Shown one piece after another: positions 36,510-47,919 of a DNA stretch of 64,000 bases (the first letter of the stretch is position 1; each line of letters opens with the position of its first letter). The notes under the pieces were generated by a model. That model made no database searches. It was not told where the DNA came from and worked only from the letters and a program-made list of their open reading frames with translations. The position numbers were made by a program, and so were the translations under genes. Source of the DNA: Cannabis sativa (taxonomy: Eukaryota > Streptophyta > Magnoliopsida > Rosales > Cannabaceae); NCBI RefSeq assembly GCF_029168945.1, contig NC_083605.1, positions 40,251,280-40,315,279 of the forward strand, written 5' to 3'.

Positions 36510-36545
36510 TGAGGAAGGTTTATTAGTTGTTGACTAACTTTAACT

Positions 36546-38700
36546 ATGGTGAATACGCAAAAAAACACCAGCAAGAAAACTCCATTGGACATAGTCATGG
36601 AGGAGGCTAACTCCCATGCCTCTAACCTCTAGACGAGAGGCGTCAGAGAAGAAGGTATGACCCACGCTGAAAACTGAAGGGAGGATATTGAGAACATGTT
36701 AGACGGCCTTAATGATGGCCAAAACCTTGAAGGAGGAGATGAAGAAGGTGATGGTCACGACTATGTCTGAGATGAGTATTACAAAGATGGTTATTACTAT
36801 GACCATGACCCGAACTGTTTATGAGTGACCAAATACTTAGAGGCAACTCAGGTGGAGTTGGCTGAACAGAGAAGGCTCACTGTAAAAATGAAGAAGATGA
36901 TGGAGCATTTGTAGAGTAAGTTTAGGGATCTGGCAGAATCCGATGATGAACCCTCAATGAAGGTGGTGGTTGAGGAATGAGCCCGAAAGCAAATAGAGGT
37001 TGAGATCTCGAATCCTCGTAATGATAATGGCAAGGGTAAGGTGGGCGAGCCCTCACAAAAACCGACACCCAAACCTCCTTAAAGGGATACAACTACAGTC
37101 TTCATCCCTCAAGGGCGCAGAAGGCCACTAGTGCTTTTGAGCCTGGGTGCCCTTCTAACCCTAGAGGCAAAGCTGCACCACGAGGACAAGGTGCAAAGGT
37201 ACCCACACATAAAAGGTGAAGGAATCACCCCAACGACTCAGTTAACCAAGATGGTAGAATTGCCGTGGGGCATTCTAAGGACAACTGGTCCACGACAGAA
37301 CTTTGCCGGTGGTTAGATGCCAAATATGAGAAATACAAAAGTGAGAAAGTAAGGGCACATGGAGGTGACCTTAGGAACCATCTGAGCAATAAGATGAGAG
37401 GGTGTGACCTCCCTAAGAGCAACATGAAAAGGTTAGAGGAACAAGTTTCTGCTCTAACCAAGTTTGTCAAGAAACAAAGTGGAATGTTATCGAATTCGAA
37501 ACATGAGGATCTGGAACCCTGCGTAAGAAGGATTATGGAAACTCCACTCTTGACAAACTTCAAGATGCATCGAGTTGTACGAAGGGAGAACAGATCCATG
37601 AGCACATCTGGTAAAATACAATAAGATGATGCAAGTTGTTCGAGTTAGCGACGATGCAAAATGCTTGTGCTTCTCTTTAACTCTGACCAAGTCTACAAAG
37701 GACTATGAAAACGGTTAGCTCCAAGATCGATTGACAGCTGGAAAGACCTACTACAATCAACCTTTTTGTAAATAATTCATCATTGCGCAGGACAAAGATA
37801 TGGAAGTTGGTTCATTTACCATTGTTATATAGCAGCACAATGTAAGCCTAAAGGCTTTTATTCAAAGAATGATGGAGGCAGCTGCCAAAACAAAAGTCAA
37901 CGATGATATGAAGTTGATGGCCCTCCCATCCAAATTGGTTGTAGTGTCCCTACTATGGGGAGAAATGTAGAGGAAAAGAGCTAAAACTCTGAGTGAGTTC
38001 ATGGCAATGGCACTAGGCATCATCAACCTTGAAGAGGCCTATATACAAGCTTTCGAGGTTCCTCCAGCTCCAATTCCTTCCAACACCACTTTGAGTTACA
38101 CACCTTAGGCTCCAACTCAAACTTTACCAATACCCAGAGCTCAGTTTATCCCAACTTTTATGGACCTACCACTTTTGGTCTCGCCCCTATGTAGACCCAC
38201 TTTTTTGGGTACGGGGCAACACATACTGGACGTAATGTAGCACAAAGATAGGCAAAGATTGAGGTCCCAGAGTCTAATACAAGCCATTCCTAGAAAAAAA
38301 GAGGGGGAAAGAGCCATAACTGCAACGATTCTTTGAAGAAACCAAGGAAGGAATATGACTCGAAATACACTGAATACACAAGCTTAATAAATACACGGGA
38401 GAACATCTATAAAGTGGCCTACAATATGGTCCACTACAGAAAAACTCTGCATATGTCACATGGAGGAAGGAATAGGCGTGACCAAATTAAAGAGTGCGAG
38501 TACCATGGAGAGAAGGGTCACACCACAAAAGAGTGTGATTATTTGAAGGATAAGATTAAAATGTTGGTCGAAGCAGAGAATTTAGGACACTGGGTCTGTA
38601 CCCCAATCATCTATCCTGAACAGGGGGTTGCACAGGGGCATATGATAGTTCTAAGACAGCAGAGCACTATAAATCCTCTACAAAGGTAGGACGCTCTCAA
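36546..38700 (+). pseudogene. gag: Gypsy-2 gag (broken)
   Basis: ATG at 36546 opens a frame MVNTQKNTSKKTPLD that soon hits stops. The best-kept part is 37265-37624, with a KRLEEQVSALTKFVKKQ coiled-coil-like segment, then RRIMETPLLTNFKM as in the gag core of Tat elements. At 38494-38536 a zinc-knuckle-like motif CEYHGEKGHTTKEC (C-x2-H-x4-H-x4-C) is followed by DYLKDKIKMLVE. This is the known Tat gag knuckle pattern. Stops occur throughout. The product in an intact element would be the capsid/nucleocapsid protein. Confidence 0.78.
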
Positions 38701-38770
38701 GCTCCAAGAGCACATTGCCCGCCCTTCCTTCTCTACTAGCTCCGGCTGGTGTAGCATTACTTGCCCGGGA

Positions 38771-39300
38771 TCAAAAACCCCATATCCTCCCAAACTGGCT
38801 TCGCTGCCTGTGGACGGGCATGTGGTGACAATCTTTGGTGGACCCCATCTCACTGACACTACCCGCAATGCACAAAAATGATATTTGAGGGAAATAGAAG
38901 ATGGGGAAGTATGTGCTCTTGTGAAGTCTCCTACTCAGTGCCTCATGATATTGAATCTGTCCATCACCTTCACCAGGGATGATATTAGGAATGTGTGTTT
39001 CCCTCGCAAATCCCACTCATAATCGATGCACATATCACTAACGAACAAGTCTCTAGGGTCCATGTGGACAACAAAAGCTCTATTAACATCCTATTTAAAT
39101 TTGCATTCCAAGCGGTTGGGTTTGCTGAAGTAGATTTAACCCCTGGCCTTATTCAACTACAGGGTTTCAATAGTGATGCCTTAGTGCCAATGGGTAAGAT
39201 CAAGTTGCCTGTCATTCTCAAGGGGGAAATGAGGCGAGTGCTTTTAAGCACTAACCTTTGTTGTGGTAGACTGCCCAATTGCATATAATTCCATATTAGG
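38771..39300 (+). pseudogene. pol: Gypsy-2 protease (broken)
   Basis: The frame at 38995-39288 reads IIDAHITNEQVSRVHVDNKS, then SINILFKFAFQAVG, LTPGLIQLQGFNSDA and VPMGKIKLPV, a retropepsin of the gypsy type. The catalytic triad DNGSS/DTGSS appears as DNKSS, with Lys (codon 39073-39075) replacing the invariant Gly, so activity would be lost. The frame then shifts before copia E. Confidence 0.8.
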
Positions 39301-39701
39301 ATGATCAATACTAGTGGATTTTAGGGTGGTGATTTTATCTGTCATTTGTGCATGAAATTCCCATGTGACTATGGATGCATTGGCATGATAAAAGGCGATC
39401 AGAAAAGTGCAAGAAATTGTTACAATGTTTTGACGAGGACCGTGTTCACAGTCTGAGAAGAGACACTTGTTGCTCCTAGAATAGAAGAATTGATGGACAC
39501 TGAGACTGTTTAGGAACAGTTTCTAGATGAACTAGACTCCAAAGTTGGGATTGAAAGAAATCTGGAACCGATGGAGGAGGTAGAGGAAGTAAGCATTAGT
39601 GAGGAAGTCTGCACGAGAACCATTAGAGTGGGACAAAATCTACCCCCGTCCATAAGAGAAAATGCCATAAATACGGTCAAGAGAAATTAGGATGTAATAG
39701 C
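39301..39701 (+). other. Gypsy-2 protease-RT linker
   Basis: Noncoding as it stands, with traces of an acidic linker and a PPSIRENAINTVKRN-like frame that leads to the insertion site of copia E. Confidence 0.55.
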
Positions 39702-41610
39702 TGTTGGGTTTTATGCCCTAAATAAAACTCTTTACAATCTGATTAGTTATCAACATAAGAAATTTGAAGTGATTGATGTTTGCATGAATTTGACATGCTA
39801 ATGGTTTAATATGTTTAATATGTTTATTACATTCATACACACAAAATCAGTTAAATCCAGATCATATGTTTATTCACAATTACAGTATCGTCAACACAGT
39901 GGAATGTGATTGTGATCATATGTATCAAAAGTTTTGGTCCCTGTTTCATCAGTGTTATTGGATTTACCCTAATGTGATAATCAGCGATGATGTGTACTTA
40001 CACTTGGAGTAAGTGTTATTGTTTTTCCAGGACATTAGTAAAGTATACTAGTTTCGAATGTATGGAGTATACATTGGACTGGACCGATATTGCAACTAAG
40101 TTAAGATATTACAAACTTACCGTTATACATATCTTTCCAAGTCAATATCAGAGTTGATCTTAAGATTAAAAGAATCTAAATCCTGATATGCTTAGGCTCA
40201 ACTCAGGAGTACTATTCATGTTCTTTAATTTATTAGTTAAGCCTACTTTTGTGTCAGGGTGATACGTATATTTTGGGAACATGATAGTATGATTGAGTGG
40301 GAGTGCTGAACATAAATATGGAATCTATAGCTTCTACTGGTGTATAGAAGTCAAGTGATGATTCCCTTCGAGCTTAGCAAATAGAAGTAAATGGATGAGC
40401 TCTTGTTTAACTGACTAATTATTAGATTACTAAACACCATTTACAAGTAGCTAAGTGTTTTAAGGGGCAAAATACATTGAGGGGTGAGAACGGTAAAGAA
40501 ATCCCATCTCGATGTAGATCATCTATATAGAGGATCTTTAAATCACAATAAGATTATAACAATAGTTAAATGAGATAGTATATTGATATCGTGGAACATA
40601 CAATATGCTCTATATAAGTCTGAGAGTGCAATTCTAAGTTCTAAGAGTGGATTCAACGAAGAATTAATAAGTAGGAATTTACTTGGTAAATTTGGTTCAC
40701 TTATTGGAAGCTCAGCATATAGATCCATGGTCCCCATTCTAGTTGAGAACATTCTGCTTGTAAGACTCATTACTTGATTCGTGATTGATCAATTATAATT
40801 CTAAAGTTAGACTATGTCTAATTTTATGAATTTTCACTAAGCAGGGGCGAAATTGTAAAGAAAAGAGTTTCTAGGTTTATTTATTTATTAATGGACTTTA
40901 TATGTCTAATTAATAATTAAATTAAATGACAATATTATTTAATAATGTATTTTAGTTATTAAATAATTAGTTTTGGCATTTAAAAGGTTAGAATTGGAAA
41001 ATTGGCATTTTTGAGAAAGTAGAGATAAAATTTGATAAAACTGCAAAATCAAGTGAGGCCCAATACTACACCATGGCCGGCCTTAATGTGGGATTTCAAA
41101 TTAATATTTTCATTGTTTTAATGCCAAATAATTCCTAACCTAAATCTAGTAGTTGCCTATAAATAGAAAGTGATGGCTCAATCACATAACATGCTTTCAT
41201 TAGTAATCTGACAGAAATTTCTCTCTTCAGAAAAACTAAGCCTTCCCCACTTTCTATACCTGGCCGAAACCCTCTCTCCTCTTTTCTCCTTGATAAATTT
41301 CGTGACCCTAGTGAAAGAGTGAGTGCCCACACACAGCTTGCAGTAACTCAATCATAGATTGGAAGACTGTGAAGGATCAAACTTGAAGAAGAAGGACATT
41401 CGGGCTCAGATCTTGATTATACTCTGCTACAGAAAGGATTCAAGGGTTAGAGATCTGAGTGGAAGGAGACATTAATTCCGCTGCATCAATGTAAGGTTTT
41501 CTTAACTTTATATGTGTTTAATTTATCGTTTTAGAAAGTTCATATTTAGGGTGTTTAAACAACATACTTGTGTGTAGATCTAAGATCCTGGTAAAATAAA
41601 TAATCCAACA
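39702..41610 (+). repeat. Copia E 5' LTR
   Basis: 1909 bp, TGTTGGG...TCCAACA. TATAAATA at 41158-41165. Donor-like GTAAGGTTTTC begins at 41491. Confidence 0.95.
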
Positions 41611-44600
41611 ACTGGCCTCAGAGCCATGGTAATTGATTTACTTGCATGAAATTTGGACTTTAAAACGATTGTTTGTTTGTTTTTGGATGGTATCATGTTG
41701 TATTGAGTGTTATTTGATGATTGATTGATGTTTGTAAATTTTCGTGCAAAATAATTGCGATTCTGTTTCTGGAATTATTTTTATTGGATAGTATGGAAAA
41801 AATTAAGCAAGTTATTTATTTACAGAACTCAATTCGATTTTATTTGAATTAGTTATGAAATTTTGAAGATTTGAAAAAATCGGGGCTGTGCTGAAATTTT
41901 CCTGCGATCGCCAAAACTGTCCGTACAACTCACAATTTTTTCGTTTTTCTTCGATTTTTGATGCTTTTTCATGGAATTAACTTCCGATTTTTTGTATAGT
42001 TTTGTATATATACTATTACTATTCCTAATTCAATTCTAATTATCATTTTGAATTAATTTAATATTTTTTAAATTTAATTCAAGATATTAGTGTAATTTGA
42101 ATTTGAATAGAATTAGTATCTATCTTCTTGCTTAAAAATCTATCTTATTTTTAAATTTGATTATATCTTATCTTATTTTTAAATTTAAGGTCAGATTTTA
42201 TATATATTTTTTTAAATTAATTTTTTTTTTAAATAATTTGACCTTATTTAAATTTAAAATAAGATAACTATAATCATGTAATTTTAAATAGATGTAAGAT
42301 ATTTTGCTAACTTTTAAATTTTGTTATTTTATTTATTTAAATTAAATTTAAAATCTGAAAAGATATTTCATTTATCTTTTCTAATTTTTATTTAATTTTT
42401 AAAATAACATTTAATTTTTAAAGTAGTTAGCAAATTTTTAAAATGATATTTAGGTTGGTTGAAACGTAATTTTTCAAAAATTATAGGTTTAATTTTAAAT
42501 ATTTTTTTTAAATAATTTCGAAATTTAAATTTTTTCTATTTCGAAAATAAATATTTATTTTATTTTTTTTTTCGAAAATTAAAATCTTTTAATTAAATAT
42601 ATTTTTTTAATTTTATTATTAATTTCGAAATTTATTTATTTAAAATTAAATAAATCCTACTTCCAACTATCCAGCTAACCTTGTTGCAGGTGTATGTGGT
42701 TTTAGCTTGTGTGTAAGTTTTCAAAACCTATTATTACTTGATTGCAAATAGCCATGGTTACTTTTTGCCAGATCGAATGATCTGATGGCTCCCTTGGTCA
42801 AGTTAATAATTTGTAACAGGTAAATTTTACAATCTTCTTTCATCTGTGTATGACCTAGCAACATGATAGGATCCATCCAAAGTGTGCCTGTGTGAGCTTA
42901 TATGTGTATTTTGTTTTAATATAGATACATATAGGTTGTTGCTAAATAAAATGTCACACCATGATAGATTTTATTTAGGTCCATTTAGTTATTGGACCTA
43001 TTCAATTAATAACAGTTATTTATTTTAAGGTTAAATTCCTCTCTTTTGGGCCTTGTGTGAGAGTTGGGAGCCATAGAAGTGGGTACGACATACTGAACCC
43101 AGCACCCCCTCACATGAACTACCCCAATTGTGAAGGCCCATTTGCCTGATTTGAATAACTGTACTAGGTTAATTATATTAGTTTGACCTAATAAAATTGA
43201 ATTAGCAACATAATTAACTTTTAAAATATATGAAACTTATTTTCATTTTAATATTTTAAAGTTAATTTTAAGAAAAACACTTTTAGTTTAGATATTATTT
43301 CTAGACAAACTATTTGTATTTTTCTTGTATTTAATTAAATATAGAATTTTAACTAACTAAGATTCTTTCTGGAGCTTATTTAATTAAATATTCCTATTTA
43401 AGTTATAAATTAGTTGTATCAACTGATTTTTCTTATCTAACTTAAATTTGAATATTTTATTTAAATTTTAAATAAAGTTGAGGAATCCTAGGCATTAGTT
43501 ATTAAAGATTCTTAAGATATTTTTTAAGTTAATATCTTTTCGAATATTAACTTAAAATGAAATATTTTAGATATTTTTTAGGTTAATATCTTTTCGAATA
43601 TTAACTTAAAAAGATATCCTCAAAATTAAGTGGTTATAACTTAATTTTTGATATTTAATTAAATCTAAATTTGAAATTATTTAAGTTTTAGATTTTTTCT
43701 ATATAACTTAAATTAGATATTTTTCAAATTTTTTTTGAAAAGATACTTAGTCAAATAAGATATTTTCTAGATAGTAACTTCTAGACTACTTATTATTTCT
43801 AATATTTAAATAGGAAAATAATATACTTTGTGAAATTAATTATTTAAATAATTAATTTTGGTACAATTTTATTAAGTATATTTTTCCTAGTATTAAACTA
43901 GAAATAAATAATTAAGCCTTCTCTACACTTAATTATTATTTCTTGAATTTAATACATTTAATTAACTTGAAGAATCTAAATATCTAAGTTGATTTTCATC
44001 ATGATACTTAAATATTTATTGATTTTTCATGACACTTAATTAAATAGAAAATTATTTTTAGGTTGAAATTTAATTTTTCAACTTAAATTTAAATAATTTT
44101 CAAAATATATATTTTTCTTTATTTTATTAATCAATTTCGAAATTTTCATTTTAATTATGCAATATTTTCGATTTTTTTTTTTTTGAAAAATAGATTGAGT
44201 TGTAAATTAATTATTTATTTTAATTAATTCTTGGACCAACTCAAGTCAATGATTTTTTCATTTAATTGATTAATATAAAATAAATGAATTTAAAATATAT
44301 ATATATATTATTAGTAATTGAATTAACTAGTCAAAAGAAAATCTAGATAGGTGATATTTTTGCTTGAAGTATTTCTTTTCTATTTTTATTATTTTCGAAA
44401 ATTGTATAGTTTTTATACTTTATATTTTCGAACTCAATAAATATATTCTCAAAGGAAATTTTTAAGTCGCTAATTATTTAATTTAATTCAACTTAAATTA
44501 ATTTCCTTAATATTTATATTTAAGATTATTACTAAGATGGAAATAATTAATTTTATTTCAATCACCATCTAAGTATAATTTTATAAATATTATATTAAAT

Positions 44601-45212
44601 TCTTATTTTTGAATTTCAATTCTTAATTACGAATTTAATGAGAATTTATTTATTAGAATAATAAAGAAAATACATATTAAAGAATGAGCTTTATTATTAT
44701 TAAGATATTTGATCTCCATTGTGGGTTTTACATCGCGTTTGTTTTAGTGAGTAATCCTCCCTAATGGAGGAACGTTCATTAGCAATTTCGCACCATTTAA
44801 TCTCGCATGATAAGTGGTTTGTAAGTGTTTTATATGGTATAGATCACCCTAATGGTGGCGACCATATTTGACTTGCAAATTGCGAAACAATGGTAGAAGC
44901 TCATGAGATAGAATAGCCTTGACTCTCGCCTAAACGGGACAACGCTGGATTCCAATCTTGATCGAATAAAAGGTTGCTAGAATGTTTAACATTTTAGATG
45001 AGCTGACAACTCTATTCAATGGATGGTAGCTTTGACTCTCGCCTAAACGGGACACTGATATCAGTTTGTTGAAAAACCTTGGAAATTATTTAGGATTGAA
45101 TTTTTAAGTATTTTCTCATATCATTCCTACTTGCTATGTGCTTATAATTTCTGAATTGATTTTGTGTTAAACCATTATTTATTTCTATTTGTTGATTTCT
45201 ATTATTTTGTAG
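41491..45212 (+). other. Candidate 3.7-kb leader intron (copia E)
   Basis: GTAAGGTTTT in U5 gives a good plant 5' splice site. TTCTATTATTTTGTAG ending at 45212 gives a good 3' splice site 17 bases before ATG 45230. Splicing would remove the primer site and the whole AT-rich leader and leave a short 5' UTR for gag translation. The donor is kept in every U5 in the window. No transcript evidence is available. Confidence 0.45.
41613..41625 (+). other. Primer-binding site of copia E
   Basis: TGGCCTCAGAGCC directly follows the LTR end plus AC. Confidence 0.85.
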
Positions 45213-45229
45213 TATCCTGTATTATCAAA
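41626..45229 (+). other. Untranslated leader of copia E
   Basis: AT-rich and noncoding. A GC-rich island at 41880-41935 has the palindrome GCGATCGC (41904-41911). The GC-rich inverted-repeat domain is at 43040-43142. A 55-bp tandem duplication with GTTAATATCTTTTCGAATAT cores lies at 43515-43620. The hairpin is at 44756-44770 and the 19-mers at 44923-44941 and 45036-45054. Confidence 0.8.
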
Positions 45230-46101
45230 ATGAATCCCATGTTATCACTGTTGACTGAAAACAAAGTCATTTGAATGGATCTAACTTTAATAAGTGGAAT
45301 GAGAACATTAACATTGCTCTCATAGGAGAAAGTGCCTTGTTTGTTTTAACTGAGCCGTCACCTGAAGTGCCTGGGGACAATGCTTCCAAAGCTGTGAAAG
45401 AAAAGTATGAGCGTTGGCTGAAAGCAAATGACAAAGCTCTATACTCTATGCTTTCTAGCATGGTTGACACCCTCAAAACTCAGTTTTCTAAAACCGAGAA
45501 GGCTGCTGAAGTTATGATGAAGTTAAATGAGCTATTCGGTAAGGCATCACTTCAGTCACGCTTTGACGCGACTAAGAAGTACATTAGTGCACGGATGGAA
45601 CCTCATCAAAACGTGCGTGACCATGTTCTCCTAATGTCAAGTTATTTCCAAGAAGCCCAGGATCATGGTGCTGAAATGGACCGTGCTACTCAAGTTAGTC
45701 TTATCTTAAATAGCCTGACTCCAGCATTTCTACCATACACATCAAATTATGTCATGAATAAGAAGGAAATTGACTTTCATGAATTAGTCAATGACCTTCA
45801 AAGTTATGAAAATTTGATTGGAGGACCCAAAAAGAAAGGGAGTAAACCTCACAATCCTGGGAATGGTAATGGGACGATAAAACCTGAAGCAAATGTTGCC
45901 TCTGCTTCAAAGCCCAAATCGAAGAGGAAGTGGAACAACACCAAGAAGCGAACTAAAGCCATGAAGAATAAAAAGGTTGTTCCTTCTGGTGATGCTACAC
46001 TTAAACGAAAGTGTTTCTACTGCAATGAGAAAGGTCATTGGAAACCCCAATGTCCTAAACTTCTTGCAAAGAAACAAGGTATTTTCATTAATAAACTTTA
46101 A
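45230..46101 (+). CDS. gag: Copia gag (nucleocapsid), N-terminal frameshift
   Basis: The product is the capsid/nucleocapsid precursor that would package element RNA in cytoplasmic particles. The long frame is 45271-46101 (276 codons). It starts LNGSNFNKWNENINIALIGE, as in plant copia gag proteins of the UBN2/gag-polypeptide type, and continues through a helical core (ALYSMLSSMVDTL, VREHV-like VRDHVLLMSSYF). A Lys-rich linker (about residues 190-245) leads to a CCHC zinc knuckle CFYCNEKGHWKPQC (residues 248-261; nt 46012-46053). An ATG at 45230 with good context begins MNPMLSLLTENK, but a few extra bases near 45266-45270 put it out of frame with the rest. In-frame Met codons are internal. So the gag is nearly whole but may not be initiated properly. 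Codon use is richer in GC than the surroundings, as expected for selected coding sequence. Confidence 0.85.
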
Positions 46102-47904
46102 AAGTTTAGTGAATTATTATCCAATTGGATTTATGATTCTGGACTAACTTTGTTTATTTGTTTTCTTCTTCTTATAGGCCAAGCTACTTGAACTCAGATG
46201 AGTTGGATCAGAAAGCTGGACCAAAGGGTGAAATCGTCCAGATGAAGATGAAGCTCTTCAATTTATTTTGAATTAATTGTTTTAGTTTAAAGTCAATTTG
46301 GATTTCAAATTTTAGTTAGGGATATTTATCCCTGTTTTTCTCATATTGTTGCAATACATTTTTTATTAATAAAGTTTCTTTATTTTCAAAATCACCATTA
46401 CAATTTATGAGATTGAGCTTCATTTAATTTATCTTCATCAATTATTACCACATTATATTTATATGTTTGTATGTGTAAGTGTTTTTATTATTGATGCAAA
46501 TTCTATAATATTTACAACTCTTCATAAAGTTTTATTAAATAAACACTAGAAACTATTTCTATGTTTATTAATAATTGTTAATTCTCATACAATTATTAAG
46601 AATTTGTTTAATAAAAGGATCTTATGATCTGATAGGGGTGGAAGAAAGTTAAGAAAACTATGCAGTTCAACGATCTTTTATATCTAATGAACTCTGGATA
46701 GTATTCAACTCCACATAAACTCTATCACACTAAGAGAATCATGATCTTTACAACCTTTAGGGGTGGATCATAATCTCTATATACTTAGGGGTGGAGGTTA
46801 TCCATAGTACCCTATATGTATATTCTTAGGGGTGGAGTCTATTCCACAATTCCCTATGTAACACATATCTTCTTTAAACATGGAAGTAATATAATGAGTC
46901 AGCTATTGTCAATATAAATTCTTGATCTTGATTGTATGTTCCATTTCGTTTTTACTATTGTAAGTAAAAGTTTGATACCTTTGAAAGTTCTTTGTTAAAG
47001 TTTCACACTACCTTAATTGAGTGGGAGAATTTTAAAGTTCTATACCCATCTTCATTACGTTGATACTTGTGATAGGTACTTAAGAACACTACTGAAAAGC
47101 AAATCTAACCATTCACATGGATAGGAATAGCTTATCAGAATTATGAGAATAAGATAAAGAACTCTAGTTCAGTCCATTCGAATGACTTGAACCAAAAATT
47201 CTCAATCCTCATAAAATTTGATGGTATCTTAATTTTGATTACTTTATCTCTGGCATTTATTTTTCACTTCAAATACTAGTCTGCTATGTTGATGACTTAG
47301 TCTTAACTTAAAGTTTTAGACTAATACAAAAGTCACAACTAGGTAACTCTCTAAAATATCAGAGGTTAAAAGTATTATTTAACCAGACATCTGCTATTGA
47401 GTGAGAGCTATCTGAGATGTAATCAAATAGGGAACATTAGAAGATATTCAAGAAAGATTTATGAAGGTGATCTATATGTCAGATATTAAGGAATTGTGTA
47501 TCAGTTATCCTTGTATCTCACCATCTAATTTCGAAATTCTTAAGATGATGCTTACTTTGGGGGTGGAGGAATTATTGTATAATAATTCAAGCTCTACCAG
47601 AGAAGAACTATAACTTGGTCTATTCGAAAATACCAGAAAGTTATATCACTGAAGATAAGTCTACACTGTATTATCTCAATTACATATTTTAAAATATGAG
47701 AGATATGTCTTCTGTTAATTCAGATGTAATTTCAAAACAGTAAAGATTTCAGTATCCCTTGATAAGTAAAGCATATAGTAAAGGATGTTTCATAAGTGAA
47801 TTTGTGAACTAGTTTCCAGAAGTTTGGGTGGATTCAAATATACTAAACTTGATCTGAAGATCAAGACATCAGATTGACCTATTTGCACATTTTGTTTTAT
47901 ATTA
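46102..47904 (+). other. Copia E post-gag region, pol lost
   Basis: Just after gag a frame reads SNWIYDSGLT, which may be a retropepsin DSG trace, but it stops quickly. The rest is noncoding, with AGGGGTGGA at 46634, 46759, 46787 and 46828 and a TGGGGGTGGA at 47558. A weak RNase H-like trace lies near 47550. No integrase or reverse transcriptase frame is seen. Confidence 0.65.
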
Positions 47905-47919
47905 GTGCAAGTGAGAGTT
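47905..47919 (+). other. Polypurine tract of copia E
   Basis: GTGCAAGTGAGAGTT; one G-to-A change compared with C. Confidence 0.8.
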
